A stretch of 64,000 nt of DNA, taken from NCBI RefSeq assembly GCF_038396675.1, contig NC_088929.1:36440001-36504000 (forward strand). Direction: 5' to 3'. The notes beneath the pieces are model-generated. The model saw nothing but the letters and a program-made list of their open reading frames with translations, had not been told where the DNA came from and made no database searches. Shown here piece after piece: positions 10,920 to 21,892 of the stretch. Position 1 is the stretch's first letter. Each line of letters begins with the position of its first letter. Made by a program: the position numbers and the translations under genes. Origin of the DNA: Hydra vulgaris (Eukaryota > Cnidaria > Hydrozoa > Anthoathecata > Hydridae).

Positions 10920-13010
10920 TTTAACAAAAAGATCAAAAAAGTTTATAATGAAGTCCCGGATATTTGCAGAAAAAGATTAACCAAAAAAGTAGAAATTGAC
11001 AAAATAAAAAAGTCTAAGTCACGACTGTTTGATATAACTAACTGCAAATGTGCAATTCATTTCCGTAATAAAATTTATTCTGTTATGGTATGTGAAAAAA
11101 AAGTTCATATTGACTGTAAATGTAAAAAATCAGTGAGGGTTCATATAATAAAATTAGATTTTATTTACTCCCAGAGAAAAAAAGAAGTAGAGCAGTCTCA
11201 TTATGATAGGATCAAAAGACTACATAGAGAATAAAAGGAAGCGAAAGGCAATTGAGCGATATAGTAAGAAAGAACAGTATTTGAAAAAGTTCAAGGAAAA
11301 GAAGATGATAAATCTAGCAATTTGAAAAGAACCTATGCTGAGCTTTTAGAAAAAAGTAACCAAAGGTAATGATGAAGAAGAGTGTTTTAAAAGTGAGTTT
11401 GGATCTTCTAATTACACTGGACATATTGATTTATTAAACATAAGTAATGATTTCAACGTAAAGCAAAATTATATAAAGATTCAAAATACTGCTATTGCTG
11501 CAATAAGATAGGAATTTTCAAACACTGCTGCAGCTGCAATTCCTGTAGGATTTTCAAAAGATTTGGTCGAAGCTAAAGTTGTTCCAGAATCAGCTCTTTT
11601 TTATTACTGGACAAAAACAAATTGCATAGAACCAAAGATAAAGTTATGTCAAAGTGTCAGGTTTTTGCAAAGAATAGATTAGATTCTGAAGATGTTTCTT
11701 GTATTCTCTTTGATGGAAGAAGTTACTAAACCAATTTAATGACATTTAATGAAGAAACCAAAAACATTTACTCTTTAATTAAAAAGGAAGGTCGCTATAC
11801 TTTGACTGATGAATATGGTAAATATCTTTCATTTAACCAACGGAGAAATATATGAAAAGTCAAAAAATTAAGCCTGTCAAACATATAATAAATAAAAAAT
11901 TTCAATGGTCTATTTTGCATGGTGTTGAATACAGCTTAAAGTTCATTGGTTGTGATAGCACAGCTACAAATTCAGGTCATAATGTAGGTAATATTCATTG
12001 TTTAGAGGTTAAGTTAGAAAGAAGATTAGGGTTGCTAATATGTACTCTTCACACAAACGAACTTTACTTTCGGCATTTAGAAGAGCTTGGGAAGACAACC
12101 TCAAAGACCGGGTTTTCTGGACCTATTGCTAAGTTGCTTTACAAGGTTACTGAAATGGAAAAGAATTACAGTTTCAAGCCAATATCTATAGGTCCTGATT
12201 TAATTGAACTTACTGAGGAAAAATTAAAAGAGTTATCTTCAGATCTAAAATATATTTATAAAATATGCTAGACAGTATTTTATCCCTTCAGGAACACTTA
12301 GTGAAGGTTTTGCAAACCAAAGATCAGGCACTACAGTCCATTCAAGGTGACTCAATAAAGGCTCTTCCATACTTTTATTGTGGATATGCAAGCATAGGTT
12401 AGAGGAAAAAAATATACGAAAAGTTATTGAATAATATTTGAGATCATTAGCATGGAATTCTCATTCCGATATCTTATTGCAGAGATTACTTTGCATTAAA
12501 AATAAAATTGAAAGGTAATTTGCTGTTAACAACTTTTTAGAAATTAGAAAAAATGAGGAGATGGGAAACTCTAGCTTCTAGAATATATATAGGCTTCCTC
12601 GTTTAAACCTGTGTGCAACCAAGTTGATTGAGTTAATAACGTGGGAAGAGGCCTATGAAACCATCTTAACCTGTCAAATGAACAATAATGAGCTAAAAAA
12701 AATCCTGGATTGTTTTGTACACACACATGAAGTTGAAATGGCAGTTAAAGAGGTAAAATTACTTTCCCTAACCTCAATAATATATTAGTTGTTAAAAATG
12801 TAAAAAAGAAAATTTTACTCTATTAAAAATATTTTTAAAAAGGTGTTATTTTATTTAGGTAACTGCAGCTTCTGAAACAGTGTTTGGTTTTGAGGGACGA
12901 AATATATTTATTCGTGCAAGAGGAAAAATAGATCGAAAATGCCTCGTTTCAACAGCAAGAAGGACCTCATTCAATATGAGCATTCTTTTTTAGTACTTCT
13001 AGTAGAGTTA
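10920..13010 (+). pseudogene. Transposase-like pseudogene of an unnamed multi-exon family (family T), copy 1
   Basis: Plus-strand segments in shifting frames build one protein. VYNEVPDICRKRL lies near 10,945. A Cys-rich block follows (LFDITNCKCAIHF, CEKKVHIDCKCKKS, 11,025-11,130). IPVGFSKDLVEAKVVPESAL lies near 11,540. The longest intact part (11,852-12,271) carries FIGCDSTATNSGHNVG and LLICTLHTNELYFRHL, then SGPIAKLLYKV. The C-terminus has LIELITWEEAYE near 12,625, an intron-like gap at 12,753-12,859, then VTAASETVFGFEGRNIFIRA. I associate the C-D-S/G-T...LHxNELxxRHL pattern with transposon-encoded RNase H-like proteins, but cannot name the superfamily. Another copy's C-terminus sits at 22,915-23,835. 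It is dead because of many stops. Confidence 0.55.
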
Positions 13011-13157
13011 TAAAGATTGAGAAATGAGTTTCATTTTTGCTTGTTAACTTATATAACCCTCATATTTTAAATAAGCATATATAAAACCAGGTGCACTTAC
13101 ATAAGGGTTGGGGGAGGTTTACATTTATATATACATATGTGTATGTTTGTGTTTTCA

Positions 13158-13304
<147 letters not shown>

Positions 13305-14534
13305 ATATAAATGATTTAGGCGACAGGTACAGACATTCATAACATTACAAGGTCCACACTTATATTCAACATGATCAATCAGTAATTATGCCTAATTACA
13401 TTATATATAATTCGTGGCCCGTACGATACGGGTAATGGTAAATCTGTTCCACACCCGACTATATCTAAACTTGTTTTCAATTTGGTCTTCTTACATCAAT
13501 GAATTTTTTATAAATAGCAGAAAATCAATCATTTAAAAATTCTTACCTTTTGGTTAACAATTAATTTACCATACTTTAAAACAATATTTTTTTAGCATAG
13601 ATGACAGTTACGTAATATTTCTTCAGTTGTTTTAGGAATTTTAAGGTTTTAACAAAAAGGTTCATAAATTAATTTTTTTTAACCCTCTCATTAAAATTTA
13701 TTTAAAATACAAAAGAGGACACAGAAAACGGACCAAGAGTTATGTCAAATAAATTAGCTTTATCGGTTTTATTTTATTGAAACTCTTCTGTAAAGAATAT
13801 ATCCATACGAAGTAATAATTTCAAAGAGAAAAAAATATAAAATATGACGTTAGAAACGTAAAACAAATTTTTCTTGAGATAAAAAAATTACTGATACACT
13901 TTTTCGAAAATTAAATTACAAAAAATTATTATATTTTACAAAACGCTATCAAAACTGGTACGATAATAATTACGTTCCACAGCCGACACAATCAAATCAC
14001 TATTACTATTCAAATATCTGATAAAAATTAATCTAATAATTTCTATATACTTTAAACATATATTTTTTGACTATACGATATATATTTTATATATATATCG
14101 TAAAAAAAAAGTCACCTTCGTCACCTGAAAAGAGAATGGCTTATTTGCATTTTATTTGCAATAAAAAAAATATGATAGCATTGCTTACTTTTTCTACCTG
14201 TAAACCCGGCACTGCCTATAAGTGTGTATATTGTACGTGTATTTATATATGTACTAAAAAAAGTTGTAGTTTTTTTGTAACTAAAGTATGCACATACAGC
14301 ACAAACACACATATACATACTATTTGCATTTTCTTGTCTGTTCATTCCTAAAGTAAACAGTAAATATTTATTTTTAATTCATAGACATGTTCTTAAGCTT
14401 AATTTAAAATCATAAATCATAAAAATTTAATTTGAAGATTTTAGATATTCAAAACAATAAGCTTAACGGTAACACTCACTCAGGTTCTAAAACTATATGA
14501 GGTTGAAATAAGCGCGTGGCTGTCTTTTAAATTG
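13305..14534. other. No gene recognised
   Basis: AT-rich spacer. A small AT palindrome lies near 14,078-14,101. The ORFs at 14,067-14,351 on both strands look like chance frames. Confidence 0.45.
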
Positions 14535-14986
14535 TTAAGGTGGTACTAATGCTATTATTAGATTGTTAAATAATGTATTAAAAAATTGCAAATTAGAAAT
14601 TTTATATATAAAAAACTAAAACATACAAATTTTGAAATAATTTGTAACAAAACAAAAAAACAAAAAAAATTGCCTCAAAATCTAAAAACACATAAGAAAA
14701 ATACGCAGAATGCAATATCTCAAGATAGGGTCATTTATTTGCTCCAAAACTTCACAATAACATAGGTCCCATATTGATGTAGGAGAAATGAAAATTTCTT
14801 TGTAATTGCATCTTTAGATCTTGAGATATATAATTCTGCGTAATCGTGTATATTAAAAATTTTCAAATGGCAAAAAACGCGTTTTAAAAACAATAAACTT
14901 TGCCGGTCAACTACCAACCACTAATAGAATTTGCTGGTTATTTTTCTGATTCATTTTCAATATATATGTAATCTTTTCTTATATTT

Positions 14987-15715
14987 TTAAGGATTTTTCT
15001 TTGTTGTATTCCTTTTTTTGATGATTTTTTCCTCATATTTCTGATTCGTTCTTTGTTTTTTTTTAATAAATCTTTTATTCATAAATTGTCCGACAGGAAT
15101 TTTTAAACGTTTAAAAACTTTGCATATACCAGTAGCACCTTCATTAAACTGTAGTATCGCAGATGAAACTCCAATCTTCAAAACCTTTTTTCCAACAAAA
15201 ATTTTTTGTTGGAAAAAAGGTTTTGGAGATTGGAGTTTTTCCATTATTTTTGGGGTATTTTTTCCAAATTATATATTTTAAAGCTTCATTGTTGTTTTGG
15301 GCTTGTTTGTGTAAACATTTGGAAAGAAACTCATCGCTTGAAAGGTGATGAAAAATTGGGACAAGAACAGCATTGATTAAAAATGGTATATTCAATGTGG
15401 GTTTGTATTTGTTTTACTTGTTAAACCTATCTGTTTGCCACAAGCATCAACTGTTATTGGATTGAGGGTGGAATTGATGGCGTTCGATGGGATTACTTAT
15501 ATTGCTATTATGAAATAACACAGCCCAAACAGATTTCTTCATTGGGTATAATAGTTTATTCTGCCTAATTGCTATTCTATAATAATTTTGAAGTTTATTT
15601 ATAACTTTATCTGTCAATCTTCCTGCCTCATTTAATTTTTTTCCGTCGCTTAGTATTTTTCCCTTCATATTTTGAAGCAAATTTAACGCAAACCATAATT
15701 TTTTATTGATCGAGA
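14987..15715 (-). pseudogene. Mutator-like/Kolobok-type transposase, C-terminal part
   Basis: Minus-strand pieces read LQNMKGKILSDGKKLNEAGR and LTDKVINKLQNYYRIAIRQN, then AVLFHNSN and PIERHQFHP (15,450-15,680). Further on are FHHLSSDEFLSKCLHKQAQN (15,290-15,360) and FVGKKVLKIGVSSAILQFNE (15,130-15,190). These are hallmark C-terminal segments of a large cnidarian/insect transposase family I recall as carrying Pfam's Mutator-like transposase domain. A 36-bp inverted copy of the IFVGKKVLxIG coding stretch is inserted back-to-back (15,166-15,238), which breaks the frame. Other frameshifts are present. The tail is Lys-rich (KRTNQKYEEKIIKKRN). Confidence 0.7.
15166..15238. repeat. Spacer-free palindrome, 36-bp arms
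   Basis: The left arm starts AAACTCCAATCTTC and the right arm ends GAGATTGGAGTTT. The arms meet at about 15,201/15,202, with one mismatch by eye. One arm is genuine transposase coding sequence and the other is an extra inverted copy. Confidence 0.9.
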
Positions 15716-15788
15716 AAACATTAAAATTGCACTAGCAGCCTCCATAGAACCTGAAGATTTTATGTGATTTGCTTGGCAGATATGATTT

Positions 15789-15821
15789 GTTTGCCAGTTC
15801 AGGTACACTGAACTGGCAAAC
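15789..15821. repeat. Palindrome at deletion breakpoint, 14-bp arms
   Basis: GTTTGCCAGTTCAG, a 5-nt spacer (GTACA), then CTGAACTGGCAAAC. It lies between the N-terminal and C-terminal transposase parts, where the catalytic centre is missing. Confidence 0.9.
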
Positions 15822-15837
15822 AGTTCAGTTCAGTACC

Positions 15838-16404
15838 CTAAGTATTGGTAGCAAGTAAACTCTTTGTTTCCAAAGCTCCATTGCTCATGCTTTCTGAAGC
15901 TGCATCGTAAAAAAAAGTATGTAATTTATTATTTATTAATTGATATCCAGGAAAAGATAATGATGTTGGCATGTTCATAATGTTTGCAAATGTACGGATT
16001 CCCTGAAAACTTTGACCAATCTTACGAAAAGCTATAACCATTTGATAATTAATACAGCTTACAGCTTTTCCTAAGGTAAGTTTATTTGTTTCCTGTGAGC
16101 TTCCAAATTCATATTTCCAGTACAATTAGTGCAATTCAAACATATAAGATGCGGAAATTTCTTTCTCTTTTGGAAATGATTTGGTAAAGTTGCTGTTTTC
16201 CAACATAAAGAAAAAAAAAAATTTTACAAGCTCATTCTGAAAAATCGAAAAGTTTATTAGCATGTTATAATCATCGTTGTTACTAAATGAACTACTGCAT
16301 TTTTTGTTTTTAAGTTTTCTTTCACTTAAACAAGGTTTTTCGAATTGCATGGTTTTATCATCAAGCTTGTTGTTTTTCATGAATCTGTTACCTTTAAACT
16401 TCAC
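15838..16404 (-). pseudogene. Mutator-like/Kolobok-type transposase, N-terminal part
   Basis: The minus strand begins MKFKGNRFMKNNKLDD near 16,404, the usual GNRxxxxxxL opening of this family. After one stop (about 16,126) it continues YWKYEFGSSQETNKLTLGKA, VSCINYQMVIAFRKIGQSFQ, GIRTFANIMNMPTSLSF and GYQLINNKLHTFFYDAASES. This matches the family's N-terminal third (the AxRxxGxxxxGIxxFxxxMNMP block). In intact relatives the DDE catalytic core follows. Here the sequence runs straight into the palindrome at 15,789-15,821 and then the C-terminal part. Confidence 0.7.
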
Positions 16405-17062
16405 CTTTTTTTTTTGCTTTTAAAGACTTCAGCATCTTTAAAAACCAACTAATATACTTATTAATGTTTTTATAAGTCTAAATAAAATAAATAAATAAGG
16501 AACAGCATCAAACAATCAATTATTTTATTTGTAGTTAGGTGTCTGTTTCACTTTAGAATTTGAAACTTGCAGTCGTGATTTAATGAAAATGATGTGGTTT
16601 TAGCTAATGGATTTAAGACATTTTATCAAAAAAACTTAATTGCAAGATTCGATGTGACCCCCTGTTTAAAAACATGAATATTTTGCTAGATTTTGGGGCA
16701 ATACCAAATCTTACTTCGCGTTACTAAAGCGTTGCTATGCGAATAAAATTATACCTGGTTTTTTAAAAATTTTATTATCTCTTAATATTATTAAAAAAAC
16801 ATATCAAAGTTATACATATCTGAGACCATAATTGAATTTTACATATTTTGAAACAAAAATCTCAAAACCTCTTTTTTTTTTTTTATGATTTGAATGCTTT
16901 AGTACCACCTTAAGCGTCTAGTTGGCTCGCAAAATGTAATCTTTAATCGCTTATAATTCTTTAAACTTTAAATTAAACCGTTTCAACATTGAATTTGTAG
17001 GATTTTTAATCAAGTAGATGATGTTTTTATGCAAAAAAAAAGGGGAAATTCAAGTAAAAATA

Positions 17063-17169
17063 GGGTTGCCAGGCGTCCGGCTTTTATGAAGAAGAACACA
17101 ATAAAAATACTTATTTTTATATTTTTGGCTCTATATTCTCCTCTGTAAAAGCCGGTCATCTGGCAAACC
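17063..17169. mobile_element. Short TIR element (MITE) with TA target site
   Basis: GGGTTGCCAGGCGTCCGGCT at the left and an inverted AAAAGCCGGTCATCTGGCAA at the right, flanked by TA on both sides (17,061-17,062 and 17,170-17,171). At 107 bp it has no coding capacity. The TA duplication suggests mobilisation by a Tc1/mariner-type transposase. Confidence 0.75.
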
Positions 17170-17171
17170 TA

Positions 17172-17797
17172 AGTAAAAATGATGTTATATATTACAAAGA
17201 GACTATATATTGAAAGCTATATCCGCATTTCCGTGTATATCAGGAAATTAGAATCCTTGTGTGTTAATTATAAGCAATTAATGCGGTAATACGTTAGTAA
17301 CTTAAATATCTCTAACTTAGATGATAATTGTGTGACATTTCTTTTCAAGTTATTTTTGTTGCTTTTAGAAATTTAAATTACAATTAAAAATTTAAATGGA
17401 AAAAGACATCACATAACGGGTGATGCGGAAGTTATCGGACAAAATAAAAACGTCAATAACTTATTTATAAATAAAAAAACAAACTACTATTATATTTTTT
17501 TTAAATAAAGCATTTATCTTTTAATAAAAATATATTATTTTTTATATGAAAAAACAGTTTTTTTGTTCATGTTCGTTCAAAAATATTAAGAGTCGTAAAA
17601 AGTACCATAACTTATATTTACATTATAGGAGGTTTGAACTTCCTAGTTTAATACTTTTCTGATGTACTCCGCGGCAACACCGTTAGGCCTCCTTGGAACA
17701 TTTAAATTGAAAAACTTTTTTATAAGTTTAAAAAAAAAATTTTATAAAACTTTCAAAAGTTTTTCAAAAACTTTTTAATTCAAATGAGTTTTTAAAA
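17172..17797. other. No gene recognised
   Basis: AT-rich spacer with no named features. A slightly GC-richer stretch lies near 17,660-17,700. Confidence 0.45.
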
Positions 17798-17955
17798 TCT
17801 AAATTCGGCTTTCAATTAAACTCTAAATTCGAAGTCTAAATTCGACTTTAAGTTAAATTCAGGCTACATATACGACTTAAATTCGTCTCTCAGTTAAATT
17901 CGGTATACGCATATGATCTAAATTCGTCTTTCATTTAAAAAAAATTCGGTCCTGA
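17798..17955. repeat. Degenerate TAAATTCG-rich repeats
   Basis: The words CTAAATTCG, TTAAATTCG and CTTTCA(G/A)TTAAA recur about seven times at irregular spacing. This looks like an eroded tandem array. It could also be chance in AT-rich sequence. Confidence 0.45.
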
Positions 17956-18559
17956 ATCCGTAATCACCAAGGCAATAAAAGTATAAACAATTTCCATTCA
18001 TATATAAAAATGTAGTGGAAATATAAAAAAAACAAAGCAAAAATTCCAAAAAGAAATATACAAATTTGTGTGAGAAACATAAAAATATTTATTGAGATTG
18101 AGATAATTAAAAAATATATATATACATTTTTGTTTTTAAATTACAAAAACACATTATATTTAACATAAAAAAGTATCAGAAGTACTTTATAAAATCAATA
18201 TGAATTGTTTCTTTATTATATAGCTTTTAAATGGTGTAAAGATTAACAAAACTTCCTTATGGCTTTCAGAAAATGATCAACATTAAGAGAAGGAATTTGA
18301 CGTAAAATTAAAACAAAATTATTGAAAACACTACAAAATAACGTATATAAAGTCTGTTAATTTATTTGTAAACTCAAAAATGTCACTAAGGTGATAACAA
18401 ATAAGAAACTTACTTTAAGAGATGTTTTTTTGTGTGTGTTTTTTTGAAAGTTTTAAAATTTATTGTTGCAAGTTTGGATTATAAACTCTTTTTTAAAAAA
18501 TCGCAACCCTAAAACGAATCAAAAAAAGATAAACCTTTACGGTTTAATATAAAAACTGA

Positions 18560-18990
18560 AACCGCTTGGCTAGCAAGAACAACACTGTTGCCGTTTACAA
18601 AGCCAAGTCACATTATTCAAATTACACCACTTGGTTAGCAAGAACAATACTCTTGCCATAAACATAGCCAAGTCACAGCACTTTGAAACCATGAGTACAA
18701 CATAATGACCACTTACAAACTATAAATACATTACATTATAACACATATTACGCATAGAAACACTTCATATATAGCAGTCATTTACACATTTGTTACACAG
18801 AAACACTTGCAAAATATATTACAAAATATATACAAAATACAACCATAACACATATATAAACACATAATAAATAACATACATTACCACATCAAATGACACA
18901 TGAAAATACTTATCAAAATTTTATATACCAAAAAACTTACTAAAAACCATAAATTACAGTTAAATTATTTATAAAAAATGAGGTGTTTAA
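18560..18990 (-). repeat. Helitron-associated subterminal sequence with about 62-bp tandem duplication
   Basis: Two units, each holding CTTGGCTAGCAAGAACAA or a close variant and ending AGCCAAGTCAC, lie at about 18,565-18,626 and 18,629-18,693. The second runs into CAGCACTTTGAAACCATG. That junction resembles 4,370-4,390 and 27,355-27,375 in Helitron copies A and B, where it lies upstream of the coding region. Here it lies downstream of the helicase end. Confidence 0.5.
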
Positions 18991-19008
18991 TAGTAAAACA
19001 ATGGTTAT

Positions 19009-20445
19009 TTATAGAATTAGTTCATTAATAAATACAACATTGTTTGTGTAGCATTTATTAAATGGCATACCTTGTAATGAATATTCATCAATTTTAAAGA
19101 ATAAGGTATTAAATGATCTTGATCTTGAACATGCAACATAGAGTTGACGAAGGTTTTTGAGATAAATACCAACTTTATCAAAAGTTTTACCTTGATTTTT
19201 ATTGAGTATGCTAATCTTACAGGAAATTGACGACGTTTGAGAGTAAAAGATAAATTTGAGTCGGATTGTGTTAACTGAACCGAGGAACAAATACCCTCTT
19301 GCCAACTGAAACACCTGTTAGAACTTACCCATCAATGTAATCATTTTGTAGAGCACGCACCATCAATTGGATCCGATTGCAAAGTCCAGCTTTAAGATCT
19401 AAATTTCTAAGTAACATAACATCACCAATTTTTAGTTTTAGGCAATAAACAGGCATTCCCGATGGAGTAAGACAGTTTAAAAACTCTAAGTAAAATATTG
19501 ATTTCGTTAAGATCATCTGTTTCAATAGTATCAGCACTTGAACAAATCTTAACAACACCTGCTAAACGGTCCAAGACTTCTTCATTTATTGCTAATGAAT
19601 CTAAATTAGTGGGTGTCAAAATTGCACGTTTTGCGTAATAATCTTCTTCCGCAACTCCAAAAATCTTGTCTACTATAGATTAATTTTCCCCAAGCAAGCA
19701 CTGCTCAAGAATTTCAATGCCACCGCGATAGGAACCATCTGCTTTTAATGGTAATGTTTCACTACCAAGTTTTAAAAGCCATTGAGAGAATTCCTCTTCT
19801 TCGGCCCAAACTCTCAAATTTTCTGTTGAAAATTGCTGAGAACATTTATTGCCAGTGTTGAGAACATTTTATACAGGCTTCAACAATATCAGGTGGATGC
19901 CCTCTCTTTACAGGGTCCCCACCCTTAAGAATAACTTTAACACCAAAAGGAAACTTGTTATTGCAAACATCTTGAAGTAACTTATCGATACCATTTAAAG
20001 CATGTTTGGGTATCATGGATGCCTCATCGAGTAAATACAGCCTAACTTACCTTAGGAATTGCCCGTGTATAGAATTTGGAGTTACATTGCATGTGTTATT
20101 TTCTAAAATTGGCGCTCGAAGTTTGAATAAACCATGAAGTGTACAATGTACACTGTACATCCTTTTTTTAAAAGAGTAGCAGCTATACTGTCCATGCAGC
20201 TGTTGCAGTTATAACATGCCACAACCTGCATAGCCATCCATAAAAAACAATCTAGACTGCTTATTTTCATTATTAGGTTGCTTTTTTAGAGCAGAAAGGA
20301 TAGCATCAGCAATTTGACGCTGATTATCATTTAATAACGGTCTAACTCGATTTGCTTCTTCAATAAAAACCTGAACATCTTCCTCTTCATTTTGTGGGAC
20401 ATAATCTTAAAACTCATCTAAAGTAGAAAGATTATAATCAGCTAA
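19009..20445 (-). pseudogene. Helitron PIF1-type helicase, degraded
   Basis: The helicase part of a Helitron transposase, which in intact elements unwinds DNA during rolling-circle transposition. The minus strand reads LNDNQRQIADAILSAL and LFFMDGYAG near 20,220-20,340; this is the Walker A loop, but the GKT residues are lost. It continues with FPFGVKVILKGGD near 19,920-19,960, MLLRNLDLKAGLCNRIQLMV near 19,370-19,425 and LARGYLFLGSVN near 19,290. It ends with NKNQGKTFDKVGIYL and LRQLYVACSRSRSFN near 19,100-19,200. The last is the conserved PIF1 motif VI (QGxTxD..VYVAxSRxR). Several frameshifts and stops occur, as does a local duplication of TACTGGTGGTATTGAACGG at about 20,500-20,565. Confidence 0.8.
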
Positions 20446-20969
20446 AGTTTTACCATTCTGATTAATTATAGATTCAATTCGACGCAGTGTTGCTGTACTG
20501 GTAGTACTGGTGGTATTGAACGGTGCGCTGGTAGTATAGTAACGTAAGTACTGGTGATATTGAACGGTGAATGCAATTCTCCATCATAAAATCTTTAAAA
20601 GCATTCGAAAGATTTAAAGGAACATCAGGTTCGCAGTAGGTCTAAATAATAAAAAACAATTGTCTAGCTTGTTTTTTCAACCGAGTTGCAAAAGCCTCAG
20701 TTAACGTATTTCTCCATTTAGCGTTATCTTGTATCTATGCTTCATGGAATGTATGAAAAACTGTACCATTAACAGTATGCAATCCTCAAAGAAACTGCAC
20801 CTCTAACATGCAAAAGTAACATTCTAAGATAAAATACTTCACCTGTTGGACTTACTTTATATATCTTTACAATCATCTTATTGCTATCTCTTTGCCTAAC
20901 TTTCCATTTACAATGTTTGCTATCAAAAACAAAGTGGCAAGGATTTTCAACATACAGATAGTGTCGGGC

Positions 20970-21655
20970 TTATTCATTTTCAGCATTTAATTTAAACCTT
21001 GCAGTTAGATCAGTGTCACGCTGTGCTGCACGCTCTAAAGCTGCCTGTTCTTCACCTTCTACACAATATATCATCTGATTATCTGGTAGATGAACCTGAA
21101 GCCAAATGATGTTATGTGACATATCACTTAAGGAATACTTAAATATTTGCCACAATGCTCTTGGAGCTGAGACATAGCGACAATTTAAAAACGTGTTTAT
21201 TTCATCATGGTTAATTTGCTCATTTATCAACACATTGGCACAGTCATGCAGGCTTCAACATTTATGTGCGCTTGATATTTTTTAGATAGCCGTGGGTTAT
21301 CAACTTTACCTTTTATGTTGTCAATTCTTCCGTTATCGACACGTCTATAGCGTGGATAACCATTCAAAAATGCAACATGTGGGGATTAAATTCTTTAGAA
21401 AATTTTTTTGTGCATTTCCCATCTTTTATGCAGGGAGCATTAGGATTTAAAATTCCACATGGTCCATAAATTATGCATGATTTTATAATTTCATAAAGTT
21501 CAGGATCAACAATTGGGTCTGAAATTTCTGATGATATCAAACTATCAATATCTTCTGCTGTTTCTAGCTTATCAGCATTAACAAAGTGCAATAAAATATG
21601 TACATGTGGCAAACCACGTTTTTGAAACTCAATATCCTGCAAATGACAGATGCAA
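20970..21655 (-). pseudogene. Helitron Rep domain lacking its tyrosine motif, copy C
   Basis: The minus strand starts at about 21,645 with DIEFQKRGLPHVHILLHF, which contains the HUH motif. It continues IYGPCGILNPNAPC and CTKKFSKEFNP, then LSKKYQAHINVEACM near 21,250-21,290. It then jumps to DCANVLINEQINHDEINTFL and YVSAPRALWQIFKYSLSDMS (20,970-21,240). In other Helitrons about 20 residues carrying the two catalytic tyrosines (YLxKYxxKG) lie between VEAC and DCANV. They are absent here, so this copy cannot be catalytically active. Two or more frameshifts add to the damage. Confidence 0.8.
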
Positions 21656-21892
21656 CCAGTTTTTCTACCACTTTAGAGTCAGTCTTCACCATCTTTTTCA
21701 AATTTTCAATTTTTGAACCTTCAGTACACTGGTGAGGAAACTCCATTTTGAGCGCTGTCAGACAAAGAAATCTGAGCTTTTCTCTTGACTGGAAAGAGTT
21801 TTTTGGACTGCTGCTTGGTGCACGCGATGCAACAGTGGGAGTCTCATTGTGCTTTGATTTTCCAACTTGACAAATAAAGCATGAACAGGAGA
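21656..21892 (-). pseudogene. Cys-rich N-terminal fragment of an unnamed family (family X), part 2
   Basis: Minus-strand reading: PTYSPVHA, then CSCFICQVGKSKHNETP, SRAPSSSPKNSFQSREKLRF, then MEFPHQCTEGSKIENLKKMV and KTDSKVVEKLVASVI. I recognise this as the N-terminal portion of a repetitive cnidarian family (CxxCxxGKSKH, SREKLRFLCL, PHQC, KVVEKLVAS). The downstream part should continue as the type of protein seen at 5,775-6,368. It stops abruptly at about 21,656 against Helitron Rep sequence. Upstream it is separated from part 1 (24,905-25,190) by the 3-kb inverted-repeat element. Function unknown, probably transposon-encoded. Confidence 0.5.

Larger units (their letters stand above)
14539..16909 (-). 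mobile_element. TTAA-flanked DNA transposon, internally deleted
   Basis: The element is bounded by TTAA on both sides (14,535-14,538 and 16,910-16,913), the target-site duplication of the Kolobok and piggyBac superfamilies. Its ends form a 14-bp terminal inverted repeat GGTGGTACTAAWGC. The inside encodes, on the minus strand, a transposase of the Mutator-like/Kolobok-type family. The total length of 2,371 bp is too short for the whole gene, and the middle of the gene is missing. It is therefore a non-autonomous deletion derivative. Confidence 0.8.
18990..21655 (-). mobile_element. Helitron copy C (Rep C-terminal half plus helicase)
   Basis: The minus-strand coding remnant covers Rep from the HUH motif onward plus the helicase. 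It is truncated at the 5' side at about 21,655, where it is joined directly to an unrelated gene fragment. The 3' flank (18,560-18,990) resembles Helitron-internal sequence. No CTRR end was identified. Confidence 0.65.
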
